Shown: positions 9,054 to 20,315, numbered from the stretch's first letter. The stretch: DNA of 64,000 nt from Streptomyces misionensis (GCF_900104815.1 NZ_FNTD01000004.1:5696001-5760000); one strand, 5' to 3'. Program-made: numbers and translations. Notes: generated from the sequence alone by a model not told the origin.

Positions 9054-9092
9054 CTACAGATGTAGCATTCCCGGCGACTACTACAGATGTAG
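9054..9092. promoter_or_regulatory. Twin palindromic operator for the TetR/monooxygenase pair
   Basis: CTACAGATGTAG occurs twice, at 9054-9065 and 9081-9092. Each is an inverted repeat CTACA-N2-TGTAG and the centres are 27 bp apart. The second copy abuts the ribosome binding site (GAGGAGGGG) of the monooxygenase, so a bound repressor would block that transcript. This is a near-textbook TetR operator arrangement. Confidence 0.75.
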
Positions 9093-9104
9093 AGGAGGGG
9101 TGCG

Positions 9105-10280
9105 GTGAGTTCAGGAGCGGCGCGTCCGGGTGGGGTCCCGGGCCGCGCGATCGTGGCCGGGGCGGGGATCGGCGGGCTGGCCGCGGCCGTCGCGCTGGCC
9201 CGGCACGGATGGCGGGTCGAGGTGCTGGAACGGGCCGCCGGATTCGGTGAGGCCGGCTCGGGGCTTTCGGTGTGGCCCAACGGGGTCCGTGCGCTGGAGG
9301 CCCTGGGGCTGGGCGAGCGGGTGCGCGCGCGTGCCCTCGTGGAGACCCGGGCCGGCATCCGGGACGTCTCCGGCCGCTGGCTGTCGCGCACGGACACCGA
9401 GGAACTGGGGCGCCGCCACGGCCCGCTGGTGATGATCCATCGCGCCGACCTGCTCGACATCCTGCGCGCGGCCCTGCCGGAAGGGGCCCTGCGCACCGGC
9501 ACGCGCGTCGACGCCGTCACGGACCACGGCTCGCACGTGGAGGTGCGGCACGGCGGGGGAGTCTCGCGCGCCGATCTGCTCGTGGGGGCCGACGGCATTC
9601 GCAGCACCGTACGGAGCGCGCTCTGGCCGCAGGCCCCCTCGCCCCGCTACGCCGGATACACGGCGTGGCGCACCATCGTCGACCCGGGCCGGCCGCTGCA
9701 GGTGGGCGGAGAGACCTGGGGGCGCGGCGAACGCGTCGGTGTCGCCCCCCTCGCCGACGGCCGCGTCTACCTCTTCGGTGTCGCCGACGCCCCCGAGGGG
9801 CAACGCGGTCCCGACGGCGAACTGGCCGAGATGAGGCGGCGCTTCGGCGGCTGGCACGACCCGGTACCGGAGCTTCTGGCCGCCGCCACCGAGGACGCGG
9901 TGATGCGCCACGACATCTACGAACTGCCCCCGCTGGACAGCTTCGTCCGCGGCCGGTGCGTGCTGCTCGGCGACGCCGCGCACGCCATGACACCCAACCT
10001 CGGGCAGGGCGCCAACCAGGCCCTGGAGGACGCCGTCACCCTGGCCGCGCTGCTGGCCGCCCACCCGGACGCGGACTCCGCCCTGGCCCGCTACGACCGC
10101 GAGCGCCGCGCCCGCACCCGGATGATCGCCCGGCGCTCCCGCCGGATCGGAGCCGTCGCACAGTGCGCCCGGACCCCGGCCTGTCTCGCACGCGACCGGC
10201 TGCTCCGCCTGACCCCCTCGTCGGTCATGCTGGCCGCGCTCGCCCCGGTCCTCGGCTGGCGGCCGCCGTCACCGGAGTGA
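9105..10280 (+). CDS. FAD-dependent monooxygenase (hydroxylase family)
   Basis: A 391-residue flavoprotein of the p-hydroxybenzoate hydroxylase type. The N-terminal dinucleotide-binding motif is VAGAGIGGLAAAVALARHG, with VLERAAGFGEAGSG nearby. The mid-domain LLVGADGIRSTVR matches the family DG motif. The second FAD motif is VLLGDAAHAMTPNLGQGAN (about residue 285). Such enzymes use NAD(P)H and oxygen to hydroxylate aromatic or related substrates. The GTG start has a strong GAGGAGGGG site. The divergent TetR gene and the twin palindromes indicate substrate-induced control. The substrate cannot be read from sequence. Confidence 0.88.
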   Translation: MSSGAARPGGVPGRAIVAGAGIGGLAAAVALARHGWRVEVLERAAGFGEAGSGLSVWPNGVRALEALGLGERVRARALVETRAGIRDVSGRWLSRTDTEELGRRHGPLVMIHRADLLDILRAALPEGALRTGTRVDAVTDHGSHVEVRHGGGVSRADLLVGADGIRSTVRSALWPQAPSPRYAGYTAWRTIVDPGRPLQVGGETWGRGERVGVAPLADGRVYLFGVADAPEGQRGPDGELAEMRRRFGGWHDPVPELLAAATEDAVMRHDIYELPPLDSFVRGRCVLLGDAAHAMTPNLGQGANQALEDAVTLAALLAAHPDADSALARYDRERRARTRMIARRSRRIGAVAQCARTPACLARDRLLRLTPSSVMLAALAPVLGWRPPSPE

Positions 10281-10351
10281 GCCCCGGGAACCCGAGGGGC
10301 GCCCGCCGGAAGCAAACCCGTGCGCGGCAGAACCGACCCGAACGGCCCCGT

Positions 10352-10385
10352 CGTCCCCGCGAGGGGTGGCGGGGGCGTCCCTTTT
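10352..10385 (+). terminator. Terminator after the FAD monooxygenase
   Basis: A 9-bp stem (10352-10360 with 10369-10377, one G-T pair) with an 8-nt loop is followed by TCCCTTTT. It separates the monooxygenase from the acyl-CoA dehydrogenase. Confidence 0.6.
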
Positions 10386-10462
10386 CAGGTACCAACGACC
10401 CAGTAGCACTGGTCGGTAACGAACGGTCCCAGTCGTCCCTCTTCGCGGCGAGGTGAGCCTCC

Positions 10463-12400
10463 ATGTCCGCACCTACCACGCACCGCAGCACCGTCACCGA
10501 GCGCGAGGCCCGTCAGGTCGCGGAGGCCGCGCGGGAGCGGGACTGGCGCAAGCCCAGTTTCGCCAAGGAGCTGTTCCTCGGGCGCTTCCGGCTGGACCTC
10601 GTCCACCCGCACCCGCTGCCCGCCGAGGAGTCCGTACGGCGCGGCGAGGAGTTCCTGGCCAAGCTGCGCGCCTTCTGCGAGACGGAGATCGACTCCGCCC
10701 GCATCGAGCGCGAGGCCCGCATACCCGACGAGGTCGTGGCCGGCCTGAAGGAACTCGGCGCGCTCGGCATGAAGATCGACCCGGAGTACGGCGGTCTCGG
10801 CCTCACCCAGCTCTACTACAACAAGGCGCTCGCCCTGGTCGGCTCCGCGAGCCCGGCGGTGGGCGCGCTGCTCTCCGCGCACCAGTCGATCGGCGTGCCC
10901 CAGCCGGTGAAGATGTTCGGCACGCAGGAGCAGAAGGACGCCTTCCTGCCGCGCTGCGCGCGCACCGACATCTCCGCCTTCCTGCTCACCGAGCCGGACG
11001 TCGGCTCCGACCCGGCACGCCTCGCCACCACGGCGGTCCCGGACGGCGACGAGTACGTCCTGGACGGCGTGAAGCTGTGGACCACCAACGGGGTCGTCGC
11101 CGATCTCCTGGTCGTCATGGCGCGGGTGCCGAAGTCCGAGGGGCATCCGGGCGGCATCACCGCGTTCGTGGTGGAGGCGGCCTCGGAAGGGATCACCGTC
11201 GAGCACCGCAACGCCTTCATGGGGCTGCGCGGCATCGAGAACGGCGTCACCCGCTTCCACCGGGTGCGGGTCCCGGCCGCCCACCGCGTCGGACCCGAGG
11301 GCGCGGGCCTGAAGATCGCGCTCACCACGCTCAACACCGGCCGCCTCTCGCTGCCCGCGCTGTGCGCGGGCGCCGGCAAATGGTGTCTGAAAATCGCCCG
11401 TGAATGGTCGGCGGAGCGGGAGCAGTGGGGCAAGCCGGTCGCGCTCCACGAGGCCGTGGGCGCCAAGATCAGCTTCATCGCGGCCACCACCTTCGCCCTG
11501 GAGGCGGTGCTGGACCTGTCCTCCCAGATGGCCGACGAGAACCGCAACGACATCCGCATCGAGGCCGCCCTCGCCAAGCTCTACGGCTCCGAGATGGCGT
11601 GGCGGATGGCCGACGAACTGGTCCAGATCCGCGGCGGACGCGGCTACGAGACCGCCGCCTCCCTCAAGGCGCGCGGCGAGCGGGCCGTACCCGCCGAGCA
11701 GATGCTGCGCGACCTGCGCATCAACCGCATCTTCGAGGGCTCCACGGAGATCATGCACCTGCTGATCGCACGCGAGGCGGTGGACGCCCACCTCTCGGTC
11801 GCCGGCGACCTCGTCGACCCGTCGAAGTCCCTGCCCGACAAGGCGAGGGCGGGGGCGCACGCGGGCGTGTTCTACGCCAAGTGGCTGCCGAGGCTGGTGG
11901 CCGGGCCGGGGCAGCTGCCGACGTCGTACGGCGAGTTCCGGCACGGCGTCGACCTGTCCTGCCATCTGCGCTACATCGAGCGCGCCGCCCGCAGGCTGGC
12001 CCGCTCCACCTTCTACGGCATGTCCCGCTGGCAGGGCCGGATGGAGACCAAGCAGGGCTTCCTCGGGCGGATCGTGGACATCGGAGCGGAGCTGTTCGCG
12101 ATGAGCGCGGCCTGTGTGCGGGCCGAGCGGCTGCGCACCCGGGACGAACACGGGCGCGAGGCCTACCAGCTGGCCGACGCCTTCTGCCGCCAGGCCCGCG
12201 TCCGCGTCGAGGAGCTGTTCGCCCGGCTGTGGACCAACACCGACGACCTCGACCGGAAGGTGGTCAGGGGCGTCCTCGGCGGCGCCTACACCTGGCTGGA
12301 GGAGGGCATCGTGGACCCGTCCGAGGACGGCCCGTGGATCGCCGACGCGACCCCCGGACCGGCCACCGCCGACAACGCCCGCCGGCCCTACGGCGACTGA
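10463..12400 (+). CDS. Acyl-CoA dehydrogenase family protein (long form)
   Basis: A 645-residue flavoprotein. The acyl-CoA dehydrogenase core occupies about residues 60-470, with LLTEPDVGSDPARLATTA at the FAD/substrate site, KLWTTNGVVADLLVV, and the C-terminal helical bundle including INRIFEGSTEIMHLLIARE. About 170 further residues extend beyond the usual length, as in long bacterial members of the family. It probably performs the first oxidation of beta-oxidation on an unknown acyl-CoA. The ATG start lies after GCGAGGTGAG. A convergent terminator separates it from the next gene. Confidence 0.85.
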   Translation: MSAPTTHRSTVTEREARQVAEAARERDWRKPSFAKELFLGRFRLDLVHPHPLPAEESVRRGEEFLAKLRAFCETEIDSARIEREARIPDEVVAGLKELGALGMKIDPEYGGLGLTQLYYNKALALVGSASPAVGALLSAHQSIGVPQPVKMFGTQEQKDAFLPRCARTDISAFLLTEPDVGSDPARLATTAVPDGDEYVLDGVKLWTTNGVVADLLVVMARVPKSEGHPGGITAFVVEAASEGITVEHRNAFMGLRGIENGVTRFHRVRVPAAHRVGPEGAGLKIALTTLNTGRLSLPALCAGAGKWCLKIAREWSAEREQWGKPVALHEAVGAKISFIAATTFALEAVLDLSSQMADENRNDIRIEAALAKLYGSEMAWRMADELVQIRGGRGYETAASLKARGERAVPAEQMLRDLRINRIFEGSTEIMHLLIAREAVDAHLSVAGDLVDPSKSLPDKARAGAHAGVFYAKWLPRLVAGPGQLPTSYGEFRHGVDLSCHLRYIERAARRLARSTFYGMSRWQGRMETKQGFLGRIVDIGAELFAMSAACVRAERLRTRDEHGREAYQLADAFCRQARVRVEELFARLWTNTDDLDRKVVRGVLGGAYTWLEEGIVDPSEDGPWIADATPGPATADNARRPYGD

Positions 12401-12414
12401 CGCGACGCGCCGGA

Positions 12415-12438
12415 CGGGCCCGGACGGCACCGGGCCCG
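12415..12438. terminator. Short hairpin between convergent genes
   Basis: A 9-bp GC-rich stem (12415-12423 with 12430-12438) and a 6-nt loop lie in the 43-bp gap between the acyl-CoA dehydrogenase and lamin-tail genes. It has no T-run, as is common in Streptomyces. Confidence 0.55.
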
Positions 12439-12443
12439 GGCGA

Positions 12444-12902
12444 TCAGCAGTACTTGTCGCTCGGGTCCCGCGTCGTCCAGGAGCACGAGGAGACCTTGGC
12501 GCCGCTCGCCCTGGTCAGCGTGGCGGTGTCCTTGTCGTTGTTCCAGACGTAGGCGCGGCGGCCCTGGTACTTGTCCGTCGTGGTGTCCTTGCCGCTGCCG
12601 GTGTGGATCTTCATGTACTTCCCGGCGCCGATCTTGACGTTCGGGAAGACGTACTTGTGGTTCGAGGCGTCCTTGAGCACCCAGCCCTTGAGCGAGACGG
12701 CCGAGCCGCCGGTGTTCTTGATCTGCACCCACTCGCCGTTCAGGCTCGTGTTCGAGCGGTTGTCCGAGCCGGGGCTGTCGAACCAGACGTGGTGGATCCT
12801 CACACCCCCCGCGGCCTCGGCCGGGGTGCTGAGCAGGGTGCCGGCGAGCAGGGTCGCACCGGCGAGGGCGGGCAGGGCGGCGCGCAGCCGTATGGTCCGC
12901 AT
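12444..12902 (-). CDS. Secreted lamin-tail-domain (LTD) protein
   Basis: A 152-residue exported protein. A Sec-type signal peptide (about 1-30, ending STPAEAA) precedes a single compact domain with GEWVQIKNTGGSAVSLKGW and YKF/YVFPNV-type strands, as in the immunoglobulin-like lamin tail domain. Two cysteines near the C-terminus, in SSCSWTTRDP and at the last residue, could form a disulphide. Extracellular LTD proteins often accompany nucleases or surface proteins; here the domain is alone, so the role is unknown. The start is ATG with a usable purine-rich region upstream. Confidence 0.8.
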   Translation of the reverse strand: MRTIRLRAALPALAGATLLAGTLLSTPAEAAGGVRIHHVWFDSPGSDNRSNTSLNGEWVQIKNTGGSAVSLKGWVLKDASNHKYVFPNVKIGAGKYMKIHTGSGKDTTTDKYQGRRAYVWNNDKDTATLTRASGAKVSSCSWTTRDPSDKYC

Positions 12903-13057
12903 GGAGATATCCCCCCAGGATGTCGTCCGCGAGAAATGCGAGAGATCGGTGGCGCGAAAGCGCAGACCGAAGTGTTATCACATGACATTCACGTCTACTT
13001 CACATTCGGACACACCACTCCGGGGGACACCCTGTCCTGACCGTCACCGCTTGCGGC

Positions 13058-13069
13058 CACAATGGGGGG
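13058..13069 (+). promoter_or_regulatory. Candidate -10 element placing the dxr transcript start at its ATG
   Basis: CACAAT at 13058-13063 ends six bases before the dxr ATG, so transcription would begin at or next to the start codon. No well-spaced -35 box is obvious. Confidence 0.35.
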
Positions 13070-14341
13070 ATGACCGACAGCCCTGCCCATCCGGCACCCC
13101 TCGCCGACCCCCACCTCGTCTACGACCCCCTCGCGGGCGACGGCCCCAAGGACGTGGTGGTCCTCGGCTCCACCGGATCCATCGGCACCCAGGCCATCGA
13201 CCTCGTGCTGCGCAATCCGGACCGCTTCCGCGTCACCGCGCTGTCCGCCAACGGCGGCCGGATCTCCCTCCTCGCCGAGCAGGCGCGCCGGCTGCGGGTG
13301 CGCACCGTCGCGGTCGCCCGCGAGGACGCCGTACCCGCCCTGCGCGAGGCGCTCGCCGTGGAGTACGGCCCCGGCGAGCCGCTGCCCGAGATCCTCGCGG
13401 GGCCGGAGGCGGCCACCCGGGTCGCCGCCTCCGACTGCCACACCGTGCTGAACGGCATCACCGGCTCCATCGGCCTCGCGCCCACCCTCGCCGCCCTGGA
13501 GGCGGGCCACACCCTGGCGCTCGCCAACAAGGAGTCGCTGATCGTCGGCGGTCCGCTGGTCAAGGCGCTGGCCAAGCCCGGGCAGATCATCCCCGTCGAC
13601 TCCGAGCACGCCGCGCTCTTCCAGGCCCTCGCCTGCGGCACCCGCGCCGATGTGCGCAAGCTGGTCGTCACCGCCTCCGGCGGCCCCTTCCGCGGCCGTA
13701 CCAAGGCGGACCTGGCCGACGTCACCGTGCAGGACGCCCTCGCCCACCCCACCTGGGCGATGGGCCCGGTGATCACCGTCAACTCCGCGACGCTGGTCAA
13801 CAAGGGCCTGGAGGTCATCGAGGCGCACCTGCTGTACGACATCCCCTTCGAGCGCATCGAGGTGGTCGTGCACCCGCAGTCGTACGTCCATTCGATGGTC
13901 GAGTTCACCGACGGCTCCACGCTCGCCCAGGCGACGCCGCCGGACATGCGCGGGCCGATCGCGATCGGGCTCGGCTGGCCCGAACGGGTCCCGGACGCGG
14001 CGCCCGCCTTCGACTGGAGCAAGGCCTCCACCTGGGAGTTCTTCCCGCTGGACAACGAGGCCTTCCCCTCGGTGGATCTCGCCCGTCACGTAGGACGGCT
14101 CGCGGGAACGGCGCCGGCGGTGTTCAATGCGGCCAACGAGGAGTGCGTCGGGGCGTTCCTGAACGGCGCGCTGCCCTTCAACGGGATCATGGAGACCGTC
14201 ACCCGGGTCGTCGAGGAACACGGCACCCCGGCCGCGGGAACTTCGCTCACGGTGTCGGACGTCCTCGAAGCGGAGACCTGGGCGCGTGCCCGGGCCCGTG
14301 AGATCACAGCCACGACGGCGACCGCGGAGGCGCGTGCATGA
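13070..14341 (+). CDS. dxr: 1-deoxy-D-xylulose 5-phosphate reductoisomerase
   Basis: Second enzyme of the MEP isoprenoid pathway, converting DXP to MEP with NADPH. The 423 residues include the NADPH-binding motif [17 protein letters not shown] near residue 25, [24 protein letters not shown] (metal and substrate ligands) and [15 protein letters not shown] Streptomyces-style N-terminal extension of about 20 residues precedes the nucleotide fold. The last codon overlaps the next gene in ATGA, so the site-2 protease gene is translationally coupled. A third pathway gene, ispG, follows, making this a small isoprenoid cluster. Confidence 0.95.
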   Translation: MTDSPAHPAPLADPHLVYDPLAGDGPKDVVVLGSTGSIGTQAIDLVLRNPDRFRVTALSANGGRISLLAEQARRLRVRTVAVAREDAVPALREALAVEYGPGEPLPEILAGPEAATRVAASDCHTVLNGITGSIGLAPTLAALEAGHTLALANKESLIVGGPLVKALAKPGQIIPVDSEHAALFQALACGTRADVRKLVVTASGGPFRGRTKADLADVTVQDALAHPTWAMGPVITVNSATLVNKGLEVIEAHLLYDIPFERIEVVVHPQSYVHSMVEFTDGSTLAQATPPDMRGPIAIGLGWPERVPDAAPAFDWSKASTWEFFPLDNEAFPSVDLARHVGRLAGTAPAVFNAANEECVGAFLNGALPFNGIMETVTRVVEEHGTPAAGTSLTVSDVLEAETWARARAREITATTATAEARA

Positions 14342-15642
14342 CGACCTTGATGTTCATCCTCGGCATAGTGGTCTTCGCGCTCGGCCTGCTCGTCTCGATC
14401 GCGTGGCACGAGCTGGGGCACCTGTCCACGGCCAAGCTCTTCGGCATCCGCGTCCCGCAGTACATGGTCGGCTTCGGCCCGACCGTCTGGTCGCGCAAGA
14501 AGGGCGACACCGAGTACGGCATCAAGGCCATCCCGCTGGGCGGCTACATCCGCATGATCGGCATGTTCCCGCCGGACAACGCCGGCCGGATCTCCGCCCG
14601 CTCCACCTCGCCGTGGCGCGGGATGATCGAGGACGCCCGCTCGGCCGCCTACGAGGAGCTCCAGCCGGGCGACGAGACCCGCATGTTCTACACCCGCAAG
14701 CCGTGGAAGCGGGTCATCGTCATGTTCGCGGGCCCGTTCATGAACCTGGTCCTCGCGGTGGGCCTGTTCTTCACGGTCCTGATGGGCTTCGGCATCCAGC
14801 AGCAGACCACCACCGTCTCCTCCGTCTCGCCCTGCGTCATCGCGCAGAGCGAGAACCGCGACACCTGCAAGAAGACCGACCCGGCCTCCCCGGCCGCGGC
14901 CGCCGGCATCCAGAAGCGGGACCGGATCGTCTCCTTCGCGGGCACGCCCACCAAGGACTGGAACACCCTCTCCGACCTGATCCGCGACAGCGCCGGCAAG
15001 AACGTGCCGATCGTCGTGGAGCGCGACGGCAGGCAGCTCACGCTGCACGCCAAGATCGCCACCAACCTGGTCGCCCAGAAGGACTCCAGCGGCACCTACG
15101 TGCAGGGCAAGTACGTCAAGGCCGGGTTCCTCGGCTTCAGCTCCGCCACCGGCGTGCAGAAGCTGGGCTTCGGCGACTCCGTGACCTGGATGACCGACCG
15201 CGTCGGTGACGCCGTCGACTCCCTGGCCGCGCTGCCCGGCAAGATCCCGGCCCTGTGGAACGCCGCCTTCGGCGACGGCCCGCGCCAGCCCGACTCCCCG
15301 GTCGGCATCGTCGGCGCGGCCCGCATCACCGGCGACATCGCCACCCTGCACATCCCCGCCTCCCAGCAGGTGGCGATGTTCGTGATGCTGCTCGCCGGCT
15401 TCAACCTCTCGCTGTTCCTGTTCAACATGCTCCCGCTGCTCCCGCTCGACGGCGGCCACATCGCCGGCGCCCTGTGGGAGGCCCTGCGCCGCAACCTGGC
15501 CCGGGTGCTGCGCCGCCCGGACCCCGGCCCGTTCGACGTGGCCAAGCTGATGCCGGTGGCGTACGTGGTGGCCGGGATCTTCGTCTGCTTCACCGTCCTG
15601 GTGCTCATCGCGGACGTCGTCAACCCGGTGAAGATCTCCTAG
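14338..15642 (+). CDS. rseP: Site-2 intramembrane metalloprotease (RseP/RasP type)
   Basis: A 434-residue membrane protease of family M50. The zinc site H24-E-x-x-H28 (AWHELGHLS) sits in the first transmembrane segment. A PDZ domain (about 160-260) binds substrates. The second catalytic motif [15 protein letters not shown] lies near residue 365. A final transmembrane segment ends the protein. The family cleaves membrane-embedded anti-sigma factors or signal peptide remnants; the target here is unknown. The dxr-rseP-ispG order is widely conserved in actinobacteria. Confidence 0.92.
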   Translation: MTTLMFILGIVVFALGLLVSIAWHELGHLSTAKLFGIRVPQYMVGFGPTVWSRKKGDTEYGIKAIPLGGYIRMIGMFPPDNAGRISARSTSPWRGMIEDARSAAYEELQPGDETRMFYTRKPWKRVIVMFAGPFMNLVLAVGLFFTVLMGFGIQQQTTTVSSVSPCVIAQSENRDTCKKTDPASPAAAAGIQKRDRIVSFAGTPTKDWNTLSDLIRDSAGKNVPIVVERDGRQLTLHAKIATNLVAQKDSSGTYVQGKYVKAGFLGFSSATGVQKLGFGDSVTWMTDRVGDAVDSLAALPGKIPALWNAAFGDGPRQPDSPVGIVGAARITGDIATLHIPASQQVAMFVMLLAGFNLSLFLFNMLPLLPLDGGHIAGALWEALRRNLARVLRRPDPGPFDVAKLMPVAYVVAGIFVCFTVLVLIADVVNPVKIS

Positions 15643-15657
15643 CCACCGGAAGCCGAG

Positions 15658-15689
15658 GCGGCCCGGGACGCGCGGACGTTCCGGGCCGC
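15658..15689 (+). terminator. Hairpin between rseP and ispG
   Basis: A 12-bp stem with one G-T pair (15658-15669 with 15678-15689) around an 8-nt loop lies 16 bp after the rseP stop codon. It implies that ispG has its own promoter in the following 125 bp or is transcribed by read-through. Confidence 0.6.
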
Positions 15690-15814
15690 ATTCCAACGAG
15701 TGGGTTTCGCGGGTGGGATGTGCCGGGGCGTACGCCGGTGCCGTAATCTCGGATCTCGGAGCCCGCCGTATCACGGGACCGGACCTTGATCCACGACTTG
15801 GGGTTGCACAGCAG

Positions 15815-16972
<1,158 letters not shown>

Positions 16973-16982
16973 AACCCGCGGC

Positions 16983-17004
16983 CCGGCCCGCACCCGCGGG
17001 CCGG
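16983..17004 (+). terminator. Short hairpin after ispG
   Basis: A 9-bp CCGGCCCGC/GCGGGCCGG stem with a 4-nt loop starts 10 bp after the ispG stop codon. It has no T-tract. Confidence 0.45.
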
Positions 17005-17095
17005 AAGCAGGCTTCCCGGGCCGGGGGACGCACCGCACAGCCCGCGCGGTTATAGTGCGGAGATCAGCAGAACCCCCAGGGTGAGGCCCCCGCAC

Positions 17096-17944
17096 GTGTT
17101 GACCCAGACCACCTCACGGGTGCTCGATCCGAGCGACCTCGACGCCGCGCTCGCCGTTCTCGACCGCGAGCCGGTCGCGAACGCCTTCGTGACCGCGCGC
17201 GTCCGGGTCGCCGGGCTCGACCCCTGGCGCCTCGGCGGCGAGATGTGGGGCTGGTACGAGGACGGCATGCTGACGTCCCTGTGCTACGCGGGCGCCAACC
17301 TGGTCCCCATCTGCGCCACCCCGCGCGCCGTGCGCGCCTTCGCCGAGCGCGCCCGGCGGTCCGGCCGGCGCTGCTCCTCCATCGTCGGCCCGGCGGACGC
17401 CACCGCCGAACTCTGGCACCTGCTGGAGCCGCACTGGGGCCCGGCCCGCGAGGTCCGGTCCCGCCAGCCGCTGATGGTCACCGACCACATGCCCGACACC
17501 GTCGCCCCGGACCCCTACGTCCGCCGCGTCCGCAAGGACGAGATGGAGACGATCATGCCGGCGTGCGTGGCGATGTTCACCGAGGAGGTCGGCGTCTCCC
17601 CGCTGGCCGGCGACGGCGGACTGCTCTACCAGGCCCGGGTCGCCGAACTCGTCGGCTCCGGGCGCTCCTTCGCCCGCCTGGACAAGGACGGCAAGGTCCT
17701 CTTCAAGGCCGAGATCGGCGCGGCGACCCCCCAGGCCTGCCAGATCCAGGGCGTGTGGGTGGCCCCCGAGCACCGCGGCAAGGGCCTCGCCGCTCCCGCC
17801 ATGGCCGCGGTCCTGCGCTACGCCCTGGCCGACGTGGCCCCCGTGGTCAGCCTCTACGTCAACGACTTCAACACCGCCGCGCGCCGCACCTACCGCAAGG
17901 TGGGATTCCAGGAGATAGGCGCCTTCATGAGTGTGCTCTTCTGA
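17096..17944 (+). CDS. GNAT acetyltransferase with N-terminal DUF4081 domain
   Basis: A 282-residue two-part protein. Residues 1-140 resemble the DUF4081 region that precedes the catalytic domain in actinobacterial acetyltransferases. The C-terminal GNAT fold carries the acetyl-CoA loop as VWVAPEHRGKGLAAPAMAAV, followed by VSLYVNDFNTAARRTYRKVGF. It probably acetylates a small molecule or protein from acetyl-CoA; the substrate is unknown. I chose the GTG giving MLTQTTSRV; an earlier GTG at 17081 would add five residues. The gene follows ispG and is followed closely by another GNAT gene. Confidence 0.82.
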   Translation: MLTQTTSRVLDPSDLDAALAVLDREPVANAFVTARVRVAGLDPWRLGGEMWGWYEDGMLTSLCYAGANLVPICATPRAVRAFAERARRSGRRCSSIVGPADATAELWHLLEPHWGPAREVRSRQPLMVTDHMPDTVAPDPYVRRVRKDEMETIMPACVAMFTEEVGVSPLAGDGGLLYQARVAELVGSGRSFARLDKDGKVLFKAEIGAATPQACQIQGVWVAPEHRGKGLAAPAMAAVLRYALADVAPVVSLYVNDFNTAARRTYRKVGFQEIGAFMSVLF

Positions 17945-17951
17945 ACCCCGG

Positions 17952-17963
17952 TACCCTCCCCGC
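17952..17963 (+). promoter_or_regulatory. Candidate -10 element for a leaderless GNAT transcript
   Basis: TACCCT at 17952-17957 ends six bases before the ATG of the next acetyltransferase gene, which has no recognisable ribosome binding site. This fits leaderless transcription. Confidence 0.35.
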
Positions 17964-18494
17964 ATGGATCTCACGATCGCCCCCCTGGACCTGTCGGCCC
18001 GCGTGGACGAGGCACTGGCGGTCCAAGCGGTGGCGTTCGGCCTCGGCCCGGACGAAGTCGCCGTACGCCGTCAGATCGTCCAGCGCCACATGCAGTTCCC
18101 GGGCGCCCGCGCCCTCGGCGCGACCGCCGGGGGGCGCCTCGTCGGCTTCGTCTACGGCATGCCGAACTCCCGCACCCACTGGTGGTCGACCGTCGTCGAG
18201 CCGTATCTGCGCGCGGCCGGCAACGACTTCTGGCTGGACGACTCCTTCGTGATCACCGAGCTGCACGTCCTGCCCGGCCACCAGAACCGGGGCATCGGCC
18301 GCCGGCTGATCACCACCATCACGGACTCCGCCACCGAACCCCGCTCGATCCTCTCCGCGATCGACACCGACAGCCCCGCCCGCGGCCTCTACCACTCCCT
18401 CGGCTACGTCGACCTCGCCCGCCAGGTGCACTTCCCGAGCGCGCCGCGCCCGTACGCCGTGATGGGCGCCCCCCTGCCGCTCCGCAGGCGATAA
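17964..18494 (+). CDS. GNAT-family N-acetyltransferase
   Basis: A 176-residue single-domain acetyltransferase. The acetyl-CoA-binding motif is LHVLPGHQNRGIGRRLITT (about residue 100), followed by SAIDTDSPARGLYHSLGYV. The substrate cannot be told. It starts 19 bp after the preceding acetyltransferase gene. A TACCCT element lies just before its ATG and no ribosome binding site is visible, so it may have its own leaderless promoter. An in-frame start 11 codons upstream overlaps the previous gene and is less likely. Confidence 0.8.
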   Translation: MDLTIAPLDLSARVDEALAVQAVAFGLGPDEVAVRRQIVQRHMQFPGARALGATAGGRLVGFVYGMPNSRTHWWSTVVEPYLRAAGNDFWLDDSFVITELHVLPGHQNRGIGRRLITTITDSATEPRSILSAIDTDSPARGLYHSLGYVDLARQVHFPSAPRPYAVMGAPLPLRRR

Positions 18495-18568
18495 CCGATT
18501 TCCGCCCTCGTGGCACGCCCGGCTAACCTCCTATGCCATCACCCATATCTGGCAGGAGTACGAGAACC

Positions 18569-20272
18569 ATGGCCAACGCACCGGTCCAGCGCATGTCCCA
18601 GTTGATGGCGAAGACGCTGCGCGACGACCCGGCGGACGCCGAGGTCCTCAGCCACAAGCTCCTCGTCCGCGCCGGTTACGTCCGCCGCACCGCCGCCGGC
18701 GTCTGGTCCTGGCTGCCGCTGGGCAAGAAGGTCCTCGCCAACGTGGAGCGGGTCGTGCGCGAGGAGATGGACGCCATCGGCGCCCAGGAGGTGCTGCTCC
18801 CCGCCCTGCTGCCCCGCGAGCCGTACGACGCCACCGGCCGCTGGGACGAGTACGGCCAGGAGCTGTTCCGGCTCAAGGACCGCAAGGGCGGCGACTACCT
18901 CCTCGGCCCCACCCACGAGGAGATCTTCACCCTCCTGGTGAAGGACCAGTGCACGTCCTACAAGGACCTGCCGGTGATCCTCTACCAGATCCAGACCAAG
19001 TTCCGCGACGAGGCCCGCCCCCGCGCCGGCATCCTGCGCGGCCGCGAGTTCCTGATGAAGGACTCGTACTCCTTCGACCTCGCCGACGAGGGCCTCGACC
19101 AGTCCTACGCCCTGCACCGCCAGGCCTACCAGCGCGTCTTCGCGCGCCTCGGCCTCGACTACCGCATCGTCGCGGCCACCGCCGGCGCCATGGGCGGCTC
19201 CAAGTCGGAGGAGTTCCTGGCCCCCGCCGAGGCCGGCGAGGACACCTTCGCGGACTGCCCGAACTGCGACTTCGCCGCCAACACCGAGGCGATCACCTAC
19301 ACCCTCCAGCCGGTCGACGGCTCGGCCGTGCCCGCACTGGAGGAGATCCCCACCCCCGACACCCCGACCATCGAGACCCTGGCCGCCTCGCTCGGCGTCC
19401 CGGCCTCCGCCACCCTGAAGAACCTGCTGGTCAAGGTGGACGGCGAGATCGTCGCCGTGGGCGTGCCCGGGGACCGCGAGGTCGACATGGACAAGGTCGA
19501 GGCGCACTTCGCCCCGGCCACCGTCGAGATGGTCACCGAGTCGGACTTCGCCGGCCGCCCCGACCTCGTGCGCGGCTACGTCGGCCCGCAGGGCCTCGGC
19601 GAGAAGGTCACCTACATCGCCGACCCGCGGGTGGCCCCCGGCACCGCCTGGATCACCGGCGCCAACAAGGTGAACACGCACGCCAAGAACGTCGTCGCCG
19701 GCCGTGACTTCGAGGTCGACGCCTACGTGGACGTCGTGGTGGTCCAGGAGGGCGACCCCTGCCCGAAGTGCGGCACCGGACTGAAGCTGGACCGCGCCAT
19801 CGAGATCGGCCACATCTTCCAGCTGGGCCGCAAGTACGCCGACGCCCTCAAGCTCGACGTGCTCGGCCAGAACGGCAAGCCGGTCCGCGTCACCATGGGC
19901 TCCTACGGCATCGGTGTCTCCCGCGCCGTCGCCGCGCTCGCCGAGCAGACCGCCGACGAGCAGGGCCTGTGCTGGCCCAAGGAGATCGCCCCGGCCGACG
20001 TCCACGTGGTCGCCGCCGGCAAGGCCCTGCAGACCGAGCTGGCCCTCGACGTCGCCGAGAAGCTGGCTGCCGCGGGCGTGCGCGTCCTGGTGGACGACCG
20101 CGCCGGCGTCTCCCCGGGCGTCAAGTTCACCGACGCCGAGCTGATCGGCGTGCCCCAGATCCTCGTCGCCGGCCGCCGCTCGGCCGAGGGCGTCCTGGAG
20201 CTGAAGGACCGCAAGACCGGCGAGCGCGAGGAGCTGTCGGTCGAGGACGCGATCGCGCGTCTCACGGCGTGA
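18569..20272 (+). CDS. proS: Prolyl-tRNA synthetase
   Basis: A 567-residue class II aminoacyl-tRNA synthetase charging tRNA-Pro. Visible are the bacterial-type N-terminus ([33 protein letters not shown]), motif 2 ([20 protein letters not shown]), an inserted editing domain (about 225-390, YbaK-like, with [17 protein letters not shown]), motif 3 ([14 protein letters not shown]) and the C-terminal anticodon-binding domain. The ATG has GGCAGGAG upstream. A TAACCT -10 element at 18524-18529 suggests its own promoter. Confidence 0.96.
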   Translation: MANAPVQRMSQLMAKTLRDDPADAEVLSHKLLVRAGYVRRTAAGVWSWLPLGKKVLANVERVVREEMDAIGAQEVLLPALLPREPYDATGRWDEYGQELFRLKDRKGGDYLLGPTHEEIFTLLVKDQCTSYKDLPVILYQIQTKFRDEARPRAGILRGREFLMKDSYSFDLADEGLDQSYALHRQAYQRVFARLGLDYRIVAATAGAMGGSKSEEFLAPAEAGEDTFADCPNCDFAANTEAITYTLQPVDGSAVPALEEIPTPDTPTIETLAASLGVPASATLKNLLVKVDGEIVAVGVPGDREVDMDKVEAHFAPATVEMVTESDFAGRPDLVRGYVGPQGLGEKVTYIADPRVAPGTAWITGANKVNTHAKNVVAGRDFEVDAYVDVVVVQEGDPCPKCGTGLKLDRAIEIGHIFQLGRKYADALKLDVLGQNGKPVRVTMGSYGIGVSRAVAALAEQTADEQGLCWPKEIAPADVHVVAAGKALQTELALDVAEKLAAAGVRVLVDDRAGVSPGVKFTDAELIGVPQILVAGRRSAEGVLELKDRKTGEREELSVEDAIARLTA

Positions 20273-20281
20273 CACCGGACG

Positions 20282-20315
20282 AGGGTCCCCGCCGCCCAAG
20301 GGGCGCGGGGACCCT
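20282..20315 (+). terminator. Terminator after proS
   Basis: An 11-bp stem (AGGGTCCCCGC at 20282-20292 with GCGGGGACCCT at 20305-20315) and a 12-nt loop lie 9 bp past the proS stop codon, between convergent genes. Confidence 0.7.
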
